From Candidatus Nomurabacteria bacterium (lineage in GTDB: Bacteria > Patescibacteriota > Minisyncoccia > Phycocordibacterales > UBA9973): 28,538 bases of DNA. A program made the position numbers and the translations under genes. The notes beneath the pieces are model-generated. The model was not told the DNA's origin and searched no databases. It was given only the letters and a program-made list of their open reading frames with translations. This document shows positions 23,391-28,538 of the stretch, one piece after another. The DNA is taken from positions 1 to 28,538 of the forward strand of contig CALRFC010000002.1 of the NCBI GenBank assembly GCA_943356395.1, given 5' to 3'. Each line of letters opens with the position of its first letter. Position 1 is the stretch's first letter.

Positions 23391-23397
23391 TAATTTT

Positions 23398-24717
23398 ATG
23401 TTCAAAACATATATAAAATTGCTACGAGAATACGTGGCCTTCAAAAGTATTTCAACCGATCCCGCATATAAAAAAGATATCCTGAAAACTGTTGAGTGGC
23501 TGAAACTCATTCTCAAAGAATACGGCTTTGCTGTTGAGATATGGGAAGGAGAAATCTGTAATCCGATCGTTTACGCGAAAATCTCCGCTTCCGTGCCTCG
23601 CGCAAAAACCGTCCTCGTTTATGGCCACTATGATGTCCAGCCCGCGGAAAAACGCGACGGGTGGACGGACGAGCCATTCGACCTTTCTGTGCGGAAAGGA
23701 AAGCTCTTTGCGCGGGGCGTTGTCGATAACAAGGGCCAGAATCTGACTCATATAATTACTGTTGGCGAGCTCGCGAAGCAAGGGAAGCTCAAGTACGATG
23801 TAATTTTTATGATCGAGGGCAACGAAGAAACGGCTAATCCCGAGATCCCAAAGATTGTCGAGAGGAACAAAAAGAAACTCAAGGCCAACCACATCATCAT
23901 TTCCGATGGTGAGATCGTCGGTTCAACACCAACGATAGAGGCATCGCTTCGCGGCGGATTCAATATGACAATCAAGATCACAACCGGCGTGACCAATCTC
24001 CACTCCGGCATTTTCGGCGGCGCGATTCCGTCCGCTTCTCACGAACTTTCAAGATTACTCGGCTCTCTCTACGACGAGAAAGGAATGGTTGCTATCCCGA
24101 ATTTCTACGAAGCGGCGCCGGCAATCTCGTCCGCGATGAAAAAGAAGAATAAGTCTATCCAGCCGGAAAAAGATATTCTGAAGCTCGCCGGCGTGAAGGC
24201 GCTCACTCCGGAGAAGGGTTTGGATTTCTTTTCCCAGACCGGACTGCGCCCGACAATTCAGGTCACGGGCATCAAGACCGGCTACATCGGCGAAGGTTAT
24301 GCGAATATCGTTCCCGCTGAAGCCGAAGCGCGAATCAATGTCCGTGTCGCAGGCAGGCAAAAGCCGGAGAAAATTTACAGGGCGATAGAAGCATATTTCA
24401 GGAAGAATACGCCGAAATATGCGAAGCTCTCGATATCGCATACGGAATGGAATGACCCCGTTGCTATCGATGTCTCGACCAAGGAGATGAGGGATGTGCG
24501 CGCAATATTGAAAAAGGCCTACGGCAAGGAACCGATCATAAAATATGTCGGCGGCAGTATTCCGATAGTTTCCGATTTCAAAAAGATCCTCGGCAGAGAC
24601 ACGATGCTGGTCTCGCTCGGTAACGACGACTGCAACATGCACGGCTTGGATGAGAATTTCACTGTCGACCTCGTGAAGAAAGGCCTCAAGTTCAGCGAAC
24701 TCTTTTTCTCAAAGTAA
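23398..24717 (+). CDS. M20-family dipeptidase
   Basis: Zinc or cobalt di-/aminopeptidase of the cytosol, 439 residues. The di-metal ligands are all visible: His77 in VYGHYDVQP, Asp110 in ARGVVDNKGQ, the Glu143/Glu144 pair in IEGNEETAN, Asp170 in IISDGE and His415 in NMHGLDEN. The lid/dimerisation domain lies between (LRGGFNMTIKITTGVTNLHSG onward). The closest groups are CNDP-like dipeptidases that degrade imported or turned-over peptides, which fits an organism that probably scavenges amino acids. That physiological role is inference. It is the last gene of the aspS group and ends at a bidirectional terminator. Confidence 0.93.
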   Translation: MFKTYIKLLREYVAFKSISTDPAYKKDILKTVEWLKLILKEYGFAVEIWEGEICNPIVYAKISASVPRAKTVLVYGHYDVQPAEKRDGWTDEPFDLSVRKGKLFARGVVDNKGQNLTHIITVGELAKQGKLKYDVIFMIEGNEETANPEIPKIVERNKKKLKANHIIISDGEIVGSTPTIEASLRGGFNMTIKITTGVTNLHSGIFGGAIPSASHELSRLLGSLYDEKGMVAIPNFYEAAPAISSAMKKKNKSIQPEKDILKLAGVKALTPEKGLDFFSQTGLRPTIQVTGIKTGYIGEGYANIVPAEAEARINVRVAGRQKPEKIYRAIEAYFRKNTPKYAKLSISHTEWNDPVAIDVSTKEMRDVRAILKKAYGKEPIIKYVGGSIPIVSDFKKILGRDTMLVSLGNDDCNMHGLDENFTVDLVKKGLKFSELFFSK

Positions 24718-24718
24718 A

Positions 24719-24741
24719 ATCCCGAGGCTTTGCCTCGGGAT
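24719..24741. terminator. Bidirectional terminator
   Basis: ATCCCGAGGC / GCCTCGGGAT, loop TTT, with T-rich sequence on both outer sides. It serves the dipeptidase (+) and the 69-residue gene (-). Confidence 0.85.
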
Positions 24742-24748
24742 CGTGTTT

Positions 24749-24958
24749 TCAGTCCAGTTCGCTGTCATAAGTGTTGCTGAAACCGATGTTTCTCCAGCAA
24801 GTCTCCATTGCTCCGGATGCATCAATTTCATTGTGTCTGATTTCTTCTTCTTCTTTCATCAGAGATAGCTCATGGTCCGTATAGTGAAAGTGATGCAAGT
24901 GTACATCAGCGACGACACGGGAAGAGATTTCTTCCGGTTGGTTTCTTTGGTTTTTCAT
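24749..24958 (-). CDS. Hypothetical acidic protein, 69 residues
   Basis: Starts at ATG 24958 (MKNQRNQPEEISS). A longer frame from 25111 would run through the upstream terminator and was not used. The protein is hydrophilic with a His cluster (ADVHLHHFHYTDHEL), an acidic helix (MKEEEEIRHNEID) and one Cys. No family, signal or membrane segment is recognised. It ends 7 nt before a bidirectional terminator. TACTGT seven bases before the ATG may be a weak -10 box. Confidence 0.5.
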   Translation of the reverse strand: MKNQRNQPEEISSRVVADVHLHHFHYTDHELSLMKEEEEIRHNEIDASGAMETCWRNIGFSNTYDSELD

Positions 24959-24984
24959 AAAAGAACAGTATTTGATTTTTTTTG

Positions 24985-25018
24985 TAAACAAAAGAGCTTC
25001 CGTTTCTGCGGAAGCTCG
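24985..25018 (-). terminator. Terminator of the candidate RNA
   Basis: On the minus strand GAGCTTCCG / CGGAAGCTC, loop CAGAAA, followed by TTTTGTTT. Confidence 0.85.
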
Positions 25019-25144
25019 TGTTTGGGTTGAAAAATATTCTAGGGGAATTATTGACAGCCGAATTTCAACGCAAAAATGAACTTCCGAGAGATCGGAAAGC
25101 AGTGCATCCACTTATAGTTCATTTGTGCGACTGTATTCATGTAG
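24985..25144 (-). ncRNA. Candidate structured small RNA (or 30-residue sORF)
   Basis: A complete transcription unit of about 160 nt on the minus strand: consensus promoter upstream and terminator at the end. The 25069-25129 part folds into a three-way junction. The base is CGCA plus AAATGAAC paired with GTTCATTT plus TGCG, with one mismatch between. Two hairpins branch off: TTCCGA-GAGA-TCGGAA (+ strand) and AGTG-CATC-CACT. Outer pairs ACAG / CTGT and GAAT / ATTC may extend it. The unit also contains a short frame, 25140 to 25048, coding for MNTVAQMNYKWMHCFPISRK and ten more residues, starting close to the predicted transcription start. The dense pairing favours an RNA function. I recognise no known RNA family. 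Confidence 0.5.
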
Positions 25145-25150
25145 GAACCC

Positions 25151-25178
25151 AGTATACTCGGCAGTATTTTCCTGTCAA
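25151..25178 (-). promoter_or_regulatory. Consensus promoter of the candidate RNA
   Basis: TTGACA (25178 to 25173), 16-nt spacer, TATACT (25156 to 25151). The best -35/-10 pair in the window. Confidence 0.8.
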
Positions 25179-25219
25179 GCAGAAGAAATCCACAGAGATA
25201 TTTTTGTATTCAAAACAAA

Positions 25220-25240
25220 AAAGCCGTTTAGAACGGCTTT
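25220..25240 (-). terminator. Terminator overlapping the end of the 115-residue gene
   Basis: AAAGCCGTT / AACGGCTTT with a 3-nt loop, then T-rich on the minus strand. The stop codon (25228-25230) lies in the hairpin. Confidence 0.85.
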
Positions 25241-25575
25241 GTATCACGGATCACCCAATATTTTGTGTACATTTTTATCTCACTGTTCTTTTGGAATTCG
25301 ATGACCCTTCGTCTTGAAACTTTCACCTGCGTGTTGGGAACTTTTAGATCTTGCGTTTCGATAATATCGCTATCTCCATTGGAAAAGTAGATTTCGGCTT
25401 CTGTCGGGCTGATGACTCGCGTCTTAGCGACAGTGAGTGTCGTGTCTGTCAGACTTTTTTCTTCTCTGTGGACGACATACGACGGTTGGCATTGTTGGTA
25501 AGAAACGACGATTCCAATGATGATAGCGCAAAAAATGGCGCCTATTAATTCTGGAGTTAAAATAGAACCTTTCAT
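25228..25575 (-). CDS. Hypothetical membrane-anchored protein, 115 residues
   Basis: One N-terminal membrane segment (LIGAIFCAIIIGIVVSY) followed directly by QQC and an outside domain predicted to be all beta (TLTVAKTRVISPTEAEIYFS, then SDIIETQDLKVPNTQVKVS and YTKYWVIRD). The Cys right after the membrane segment is not in a standard lipobox. The 164-residue protein at 26843-27310 has a similar start (VVS-x-Q-x-C after the membrane helix) and may be a distant relative. It has its own consensus promoter and a terminator overlapping the stop. AT-rich; function unknown. Confidence 0.65.
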   Translation of the reverse strand: MKGSILTPELIGAIFCAIIIGIVVSYQQCQPSYVVHREEKSLTDTTLTVAKTRVISPTEAEIYFSNGDSDIIETQDLKVPNTQVKVSRRRVIEFQKNSEIKMYTKYWVIRDTKPF

Positions 25576-25599
25576 AGTGGGAATTTTTTGTTTGAATAG

Positions 25600-25648
25600 A
25601 TTGTATTGTAAATAGCAATTATTGTCAAATGGCTTGATGTGCTAAAAT
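25600..25648. promoter_or_regulatory. Overlapping divergent promoters
   Basis: Minus: TTGACA (25628 to 25623), 17-nt spacer, TACAAT (25605 to 25600) for the 115-residue gene. Plus: TTGTCA (25622-25627), 15-nt spacer, extended -10 TGC-TAAAAT (25643-25648), eight bases before the scpA ATG. The two -35 boxes overlap, so only one polymerase could bind at a time. Confidence 0.6.
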
Positions 25649-25656
25649 AAGCTCGT

Positions 25657-26412
25657 ATGACGGAAGAAAAGGAGAAAGTTTATACAATCAAAACGCCGCA
25701 ATTCGAAGGGCCGCTTGATCTGCTATTGTCGCTCGTGGAGGAGCGGAAGCTTTTTGTGAACGATGTTTCGCTCGCCACTGTGACGGACGATTACATAGCG
25801 TATCTGAAAGCGAAGACCGACATGGATATCGGAGAGGCGACCGGCTTCGTCATCGTGGCGGCGACCTTGATGCTCATCAAATCAAAATCGCTCCTGCCGA
25901 ATTTCAATCTCACGCCCGAAGAGACGGAGAACATCGCCGATCTCGAAGCGCGGCTCATGCTCTATCAAGTCATCCGCGAGATTTCCGTTTCCATAAAAGA
26001 GAATTTCGGAAAAGAAATCATGTTTCCCGCGCCGGAGAGGCATTGGAACGAACCGATGTTCATTCCCGACGCAAGAATCACGGCGCAAAACATGCGGGAG
26101 CTCGCGGAAGCCGTCATTTCCGCGATTCCGAAAAAAGAAATCTTGCAGGAAATCTCGGTGAGGAAAGTGGTGAGTTTGGAAGAGATGATGGAGGATCTCT
26201 CGGAGCGCATCGGGCGGGCGGTGTCCATGAGCTTCAAGGATTTTTCCGGCTATAGCGGGGCGCCGGTTTCGAAAGAAGAAAAAATAAATATCGTTGTCTC
26301 GTTCCTCGCCATGCTCGAGCTCGTGCGCGGAGGATTGATCGATGTGCTCCAGCAAGCGTCTTTCGGCGACATGAGGATTGAGAAACAAACGGAAAAAACA
26401 GTTGACATGTGA
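25657..26412 (+). CDS. scpA: Segregation and condensation protein ScpA
   Basis: Kleisin subunit of the bacterial SMC condensin; it bridges SMC heads and binds ScpB during chromosome organisation. The 251-residue protein begins with the family signature QFEGPLDLLLSLVEERKL. It continues with VTDDYIAYL, FVIVAATLMLIKSKSLLP, the variable middle and the C-terminal winged helix (IVVSFLAMLELVRGGLIDVLQQ). The partner scpB is about 1 kb downstream, separated by two minus-strand accessory genes, whereas in most bacteria scpA and scpB are adjacent. This suggests insertion of the accessory genes into the pair. The last codons merge into a heptad tract. Confidence 0.94.
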   Translation: MTEEKEKVYTIKTPQFEGPLDLLLSLVEERKLFVNDVSLATVTDDYIAYLKAKTDMDIGEATGFVIVAATLMLIKSKSLLPNFNLTPEETENIADLEARLMLYQVIREISVSIKENFGKEIMFPAPERHWNEPMFIPDARITAQNMRELAEAVISAIPKKEILQEISVRKVVSLEEMMEDLSERIGRAVSMSFKDFSGYSGAPVSKEEKINIVVSFLAMLELVRGGLIDVLQQASFGDMRIEKQTEKTVDM

Positions 26413-26428
26413 CAATTGACATTTGACC
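26401..26428. repeat. Heptad tract overlapping the scpA 3' end
   Basis: GTTGACA, TGTGACA, ATTGACA, TTTGACC. It begins in the last scpA codons. Confidence 0.65.
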
Positions 26429-26444
26429 AAATACAAAACTAAAA

Positions 26445-26468
26445 AAATCCCCGAGGAGACGGGGATTT
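26445..26468. terminator. Bidirectional terminator between scpA and the 79-residue gene
   Basis: AAATCCCCG / CGGGGATTT, loop of 6, with seven A on the left giving a T7 run for the minus strand. Confidence 0.85.
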
Positions 26469-26478
26469 GAATTGTTTT

Positions 26479-26718
26479 TCAGCCAAATACTTTTTCGAAA
26501 GCAGTTTCGCAGATTTTCTGTTCTTCCTTTGAAAGATTCGTGTATTCTCTTTGAACGAAATCGTCGTCTCTGCTTCTGCTTAAACCGTCGATGTTTGGGA
26601 TAATATCAGCAATGAGAGACTCTATGTCGGGTTTTGTGGAAGAAAAGCGATGGCTCGCCTCCGGAATATACGCATGGTATTTTCCACCGGAAGTTTTTGT
26701 GATGACAACATTTATCAT
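26479..26718 (-). CDS. Hypothetical protein, 79 residues
   Basis: Starts MINVVITKTSGGKYHAYIPE; this beta-hairpin opening is reminiscent of small HicB-like or DUF1902-type folds, but the resemblance is too weak to name. A helical part follows (DIESLIADIIPNIDG) with a charged tail (EEQKICETAFEKVFG). Soluble, no membrane segment. No toxin partner is encoded next to it. Promoter: TTGACA at 26766 to 26761, 17-nt spacer, TAATCT; leader of about 13 nt. Terminator at 26445-26468. Confidence 0.55.
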   Translation of the reverse strand: MINVVITKTSGGKYHAYIPEASHRFSSTKPDIESLIADIIPNIDGLSRSRDDDFVQREYTNLSKEEQKICETAFEKVFG

Positions 26719-26737
26719 TGGATTTTAAATTTTTTCT

Positions 26738-26766
26738 AGATTAACAATTTTACATAACTATGTCAA
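26738..26766 (-). promoter_or_regulatory. Promoter of the 79-residue gene
   Basis: TTGACA (26766 to 26761), 17-nt spacer, TAATCT (26743 to 26738). Confidence 0.6.
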
Positions 26767-26770
26767 GAGT

Positions 26771-26793
26771 ACTTGGTACTCCGAGCACTAAGT
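26771..26793. repeat. 23-bp imperfect palindrome, copy 2
   Basis: ACTTGGTACT-CCG-AGCACTAAGT. On the minus strand it follows the terminator T-run of the 164-residue gene, the same arrangement as copy 1 at 16966-16988. Confidence 0.6.
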
Positions 26794-26796
26794 AAA

Positions 26797-26822
26797 AAAA
26801 CCAACCTTGTGGGGCTGGTTTT
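26797..26822 (-). terminator. Terminator of the 164-residue frame
   Basis: AAAACCA / TGGTTTT plus CC / GG with one mismatch; T7 on the minus strand. Confidence 0.8.
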
Positions 26823-26842
26823 AAAAATGATGCCAAAATTAT

Positions 26843-27310
26843 TTACAAATGTTTTTCAGGTTCGAGCTTTTTCATGACGAACGAAAGAATGAAATCATCT
26901 TTGTTATCAAGGATTTGATTTTTATCACAAGTTATCTCGAAACAGAATCCATCTGGAAGAGGAATTGACAGAAGTTTTTCGTCAATATCCCTGTGCTTAT
27001 ACTTCATATCAAACCAAATTCCACTTTTGTCTTGAAATCGAATGAATTGGTTGTTTTCTGTGACAAGCGTGTCTTTTCTACCCTCCCAGATCATAATTGA
27101 TTTTTTTGTAACAATTTCTGGTTTTGTCACCGCAATTACGACATATGTATCGACTTCAGGAGGGCTACTTCCAAGTGCAAATGGAGATCCAGTATTTCTT
27201 TCAGAATTTGATGAACTGCACATTTGGTTGGATACAACCATTGTTGTAAACGAAACCATTAGTGCAACTGGTATCGCCCATTTTGGCATTATAGGTTTTG
27301 TAATGTTCAT
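26843..27310 (-). CDS. Hypothetical membrane-anchored protein, 155 residues
   Basis: ATG 27310 (MNITKPIMPKWAIPV) is preferred over an in-frame ATG at 27337 (frame of 164 residues), because the predicted transcription start lies about 10 nt upstream of it. One N-terminal membrane segment (WAIPVALMVSFTTMVVS) ends in NQMC, followed by a Ser/Asn-rich linker and a beta-rich outside domain (VDTYVVIAVTKPEIV, IMIWEGRKDTLVTEN, FCFEITCDKN). The membrane-exit motif VVS-x-Q-x-C is shared with the 115-residue gene at 25228. AT-rich; function unknown. It shares an intergenic region with divergent scpB. Confidence 0.6.
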   Translation of the reverse strand: MNITKPIMPKWAIPVALMVSFTTMVVSNQMCSSSNSERNTGSPFALGSSPPEVDTYVVIAVTKPEIVTKKSIMIWEGRKDTLVTENNQFIRFQDKSGIWFDMKYKHRDIDEKLLSIPLPDGFCFEITCDKNQILDNKDDFILSFVMKKLEPEKHL

Positions 27311-27327
27311 GTGTTTGATTTTTTTGC

Positions 27328-27357
27328 ATTGTATCATATATAATAGCTTATTGTCAA
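27328..27357 (-). promoter_or_regulatory. Promoter of the 155-residue gene
   Basis: TTGACA (27357 to 27352), 18-nt spacer, TACAAT (27333 to 27328). Confidence 0.7.
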
Positions 27358-27378
27358 GTCTTTTAAATCCCCTAAATT

Positions 27379-27387
27379 TGCTATTAT
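27379..27387 (+). promoter_or_regulatory. scpB extended -10 box
   Basis: TGC-TATTAT (-10 at 27382-27387). Predicted start near 27394 gives a leader of about 62 nt made largely of the heptad tract. Confidence 0.45.
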
Positions 27388-27408
27388 TTATGAGTATTTT
27401 AAACCTTA

Positions 27409-27451
27409 TTCTATCTTCTATCTTCTATCTTCTATATTCTAACTTCTATCC
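27409..27451 (+). repeat. Heptad tract in the scpB leader
   Basis: TTCTATC three times exactly, then TTCTATA, TTCTAAC, TTCTATC. It ends five bases before the scpB ATG: the clearest 7-nt repeat in the window. Confidence 0.8.
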
Positions 27452-27455
27452 CACT

Positions 27456-28013
27456 ATGCACTTATCCTCCACAATCGAAGGTATTCTCTTCTTCCGCGGC
27501 GAACCGGCCACGATTAAAGAGCTTGCGAAAATGTGCAAAAAGACGGAAGGCGAAATCCGCGATGCGCTCAAAGAGCTCGAGCAAAATCTCGCCGGAAGGG
27601 GAGTACAGCTCGTGACCGCCGAAGACACCGTCACGCTTGCGACCGCCAAAGAGCTCTCCTCGCTTCTGGAAGACTTGCGCAAAGAAGAATTGAACAAAGA
27701 ACTCTCCAAAGCCACGCTCGAAACGCTCTCGATCGTTCTCTACAAGAACGGCGCGACGCGGAGCGAAATCGATTATATCCGCGGCGTCAATTCCTCGTTC
27801 ATCCTGCGCAATCTCGAAATGCGCGGACTTGTCGGCAAGCGCGAAGATCCGAATGACGCGCGCCGATATATTTACGCGCCGACGATCGAAACGCTCTCAT
27901 ACTTGGGCGTCGCAAAAATCGAAGAACTGCCGGAGTACGAAAAAATAAAAGAAACGCTTTCAGGCGCGAGCGCACACACCAAGAGTGATGAGCAAACGCT
28001 TGCCGCCGATTGA
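27456..28013 (+). CDS. scpB: Segregation and condensation protein ScpB
   Basis: Winged-helix partner of ScpA in the SMC condensin complex. The 185-residue protein shows two winged-helix units. The first has TIEGILFFRGEPATIKELAK and EIRDALKELEQNL. The second has LSKATLETLSIVLYKNGATRSEIDYIRGVNSSFILRNLEMRGLVGK, then RRYIYAPTIETLSYLGV, all typical of the family. The ATG at 27456 matches the family start; a longer frame from 27042 overlaps the divergent gene on the other strand and runs through the promoter and heptads, so it was rejected. The C-terminal tail is short and disordered. Confidence 0.94.
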   Translation: MHLSSTIEGILFFRGEPATIKELAKMCKKTEGEIRDALKELEQNLAGRGVQLVTAEDTVTLATAKELSSLLEDLRKEELNKELSKATLETLSIVLYKNGATRSEIDYIRGVNSSFILRNLEMRGLVGKREDPNDARRYIYAPTIETLSYLGVAKIEELPEYEKIKETLSGASAHTKSDEQTLAAD

Positions 28014-28014
28014 T

Positions 28015-28538
28015 ATGTCGAGGACGCGAGAATTCACGCTCATACTCGTTCTGGTCTTTTTGCTCGCCGTCATCGCGTGGCAGAGATCGTACATGAAGGA
28101 AGTGGCTTTTGCGATTTCGCGGGCGTCGGATTCCGATACAGAAACACTCGCATCGCTTTTCGTGCGGCATGTCGAGCAGGCGAAAGCCGCATACATATAT
28201 GACGCGACGGACGGCATCGCGCTCTACGAAAAGAATGCCGATATCGCTTTTCCCGTCGCGTCGCTCACCAAGCTCATGACGGCGCGGGTCGCGCTCGAAA
28301 ATCTGGGGCCGGATGAAATCATCGCGATCGCGTCCGCCGATCTTTCGGCGGAAGGGGACACAGGGCTTTCTTCCGGCGAAGATTGGAAGCTTTCCGATCT
28401 CTTGGAAGTTTCGCTCGCAAACTCATCGAACGACGGAATTTCTGCGATCGCAAGAATTTACAAAGAAAAAACCGGAGAAAATATCGTCGCGGCGATGAAT
28501 CGCGAAGCGACCATGCTTGGCATGAATTCTTTTTCTTT
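28015..28538 (+). CDS. D-alanyl-D-alanine carboxypeptidase (S11/DacA-like), 3' end missing
   Basis: Penicillin-binding-protein type enzyme that trims the terminal D-Ala from peptidoglycan pentapeptides outside the membrane. 174 residues are visible. A membrane anchor (FTLILVLVFLLAVIAW) is followed by AAYIYDATDGIALYEKN. The active-site tetrad is SLTK in PVASLTKLMTARVALE, and the SxN motif is SSN in LANSSNDGISAIA, where the usual form is SGN. The KTG motif lies beyond the window. ATG 28015 starts one base after scpB; an in-frame ATG at 27988 would add nine residues and overlap scpB by 26 nt, and cannot be excluded. Confidence 0.9.
   Translation, partial: MSRTREFTLILVLVFLLAVIAWQRSYMKEVAFAISRASDSDTETLASLFVRHVEQAKAAYIYDATDGIALYEKNADIAFPVASLTKLMTARVALENLGPDEIIAIASADLSAEGDTGLSSGEDWKLSDLLEVSLANSSNDGISAIARIYKEKTGENIVAAMNREATMLGMNSFS

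Noticed and set aside
25018..25317. Plus-strand frame of 99 codons
   Set aside because: It runs antisense through the candidate RNA, its promoter, a terminator and the 115-residue gene, and has no family features.
26479..26718. HicB-type antitoxin
   Set aside because: Only the first strands look similar; no HicA partner is next to it and the C-terminus lacks a recognisable DNA-binding domain.
27042..27455. Long N-terminal extension of scpB
   Set aside because: It overlaps the opposite-strand membrane gene and runs through promoters and the heptad tract; ScpB proteins begin at the 27456 position.

Overview
The window looks like a piece of a Candidate Phyla Radiation genome, most likely Parcubacteria/Paceibacteria of the Patescibacteria. 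Reasons: closely packed core genes with few Shine-Dalgarno sites, a class I (archaeal-type) lysyl-tRNA synthetase, a short archaeal-type aspartyl-tRNA synthetase, a tiny GIY-YIG nuclease, and no large biosynthetic operons. UGA, UAA and UAG all end genes here, so the code is standard, not the UGA=Gly code of Gracilibacteria. The exact lineage cannot be read from this sequence.

Layout. 1-3942 (+): a protein-quality and repair block of dnaK (5' end missing), msrA, a Bcp peroxiredoxin, a one-domain O6-alkylguanine methyltransferase and dnaJ. 4089-5720 (+): class I LysRS. 5848-12724 (+): an accessory run, mostly AT-rich. It encodes a secreted beta-helix/SH3-like/lytic-transglycosylase-like protein, a membrane-anchored DUF3298-like protein, a 47-residue membrane microprotein, a PQ-loop-like membrane protein, a PRMT-like methyltransferase and an orphan multi-TM histidine kinase. 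Spacing within the run is 19 nt or less, with one overlap. 12776-13228 (+): DUF4383-like membrane protein. 13375-15674 (-): corA then cysS, overlapping. 15900-16918 (+): rplU and an AT-rich orphan gene. 17025-19512 (-): dnaB, a GIY-YIG gene bounded by inverted repeats, and recR. 19761-21557 (+): an ABC exporter gene broken by one in-frame UAA. 21661-24717 (+): T-box leader, aspS, a small basic HTH-like protein and an M20 dipeptidase. 24749-28538: scpA, scpB and the start of a D-Ala-D-Ala carboxypeptidase on +, interleaved with four AT-rich small minus-strand genes and one candidate structured RNA.

The regulatory layer is the most distinctive part. Five genes have a -10 box exactly six bases before the start codon (TATACT four times, TACTAT once), which predicts leaderless mRNAs. 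Accessory genes instead carry TTGAC(A/T) -35 boxes with ordinary spacing and short leaders. About ten non-coding gaps hold degenerate tandem repeats with different sequences but the same 7-nt period, and two of these tracts are interrupted by related GC-rich palindromes. Terminators often have very long perfect stems.

The only gap over 300 bases without a coding gene (21558-21885) holds a heptad tract, a terminator and the T-box. The 24959-25227 gap holds the candidate RNA. No tRNA, rRNA, CRISPR array or transposase gene was seen.
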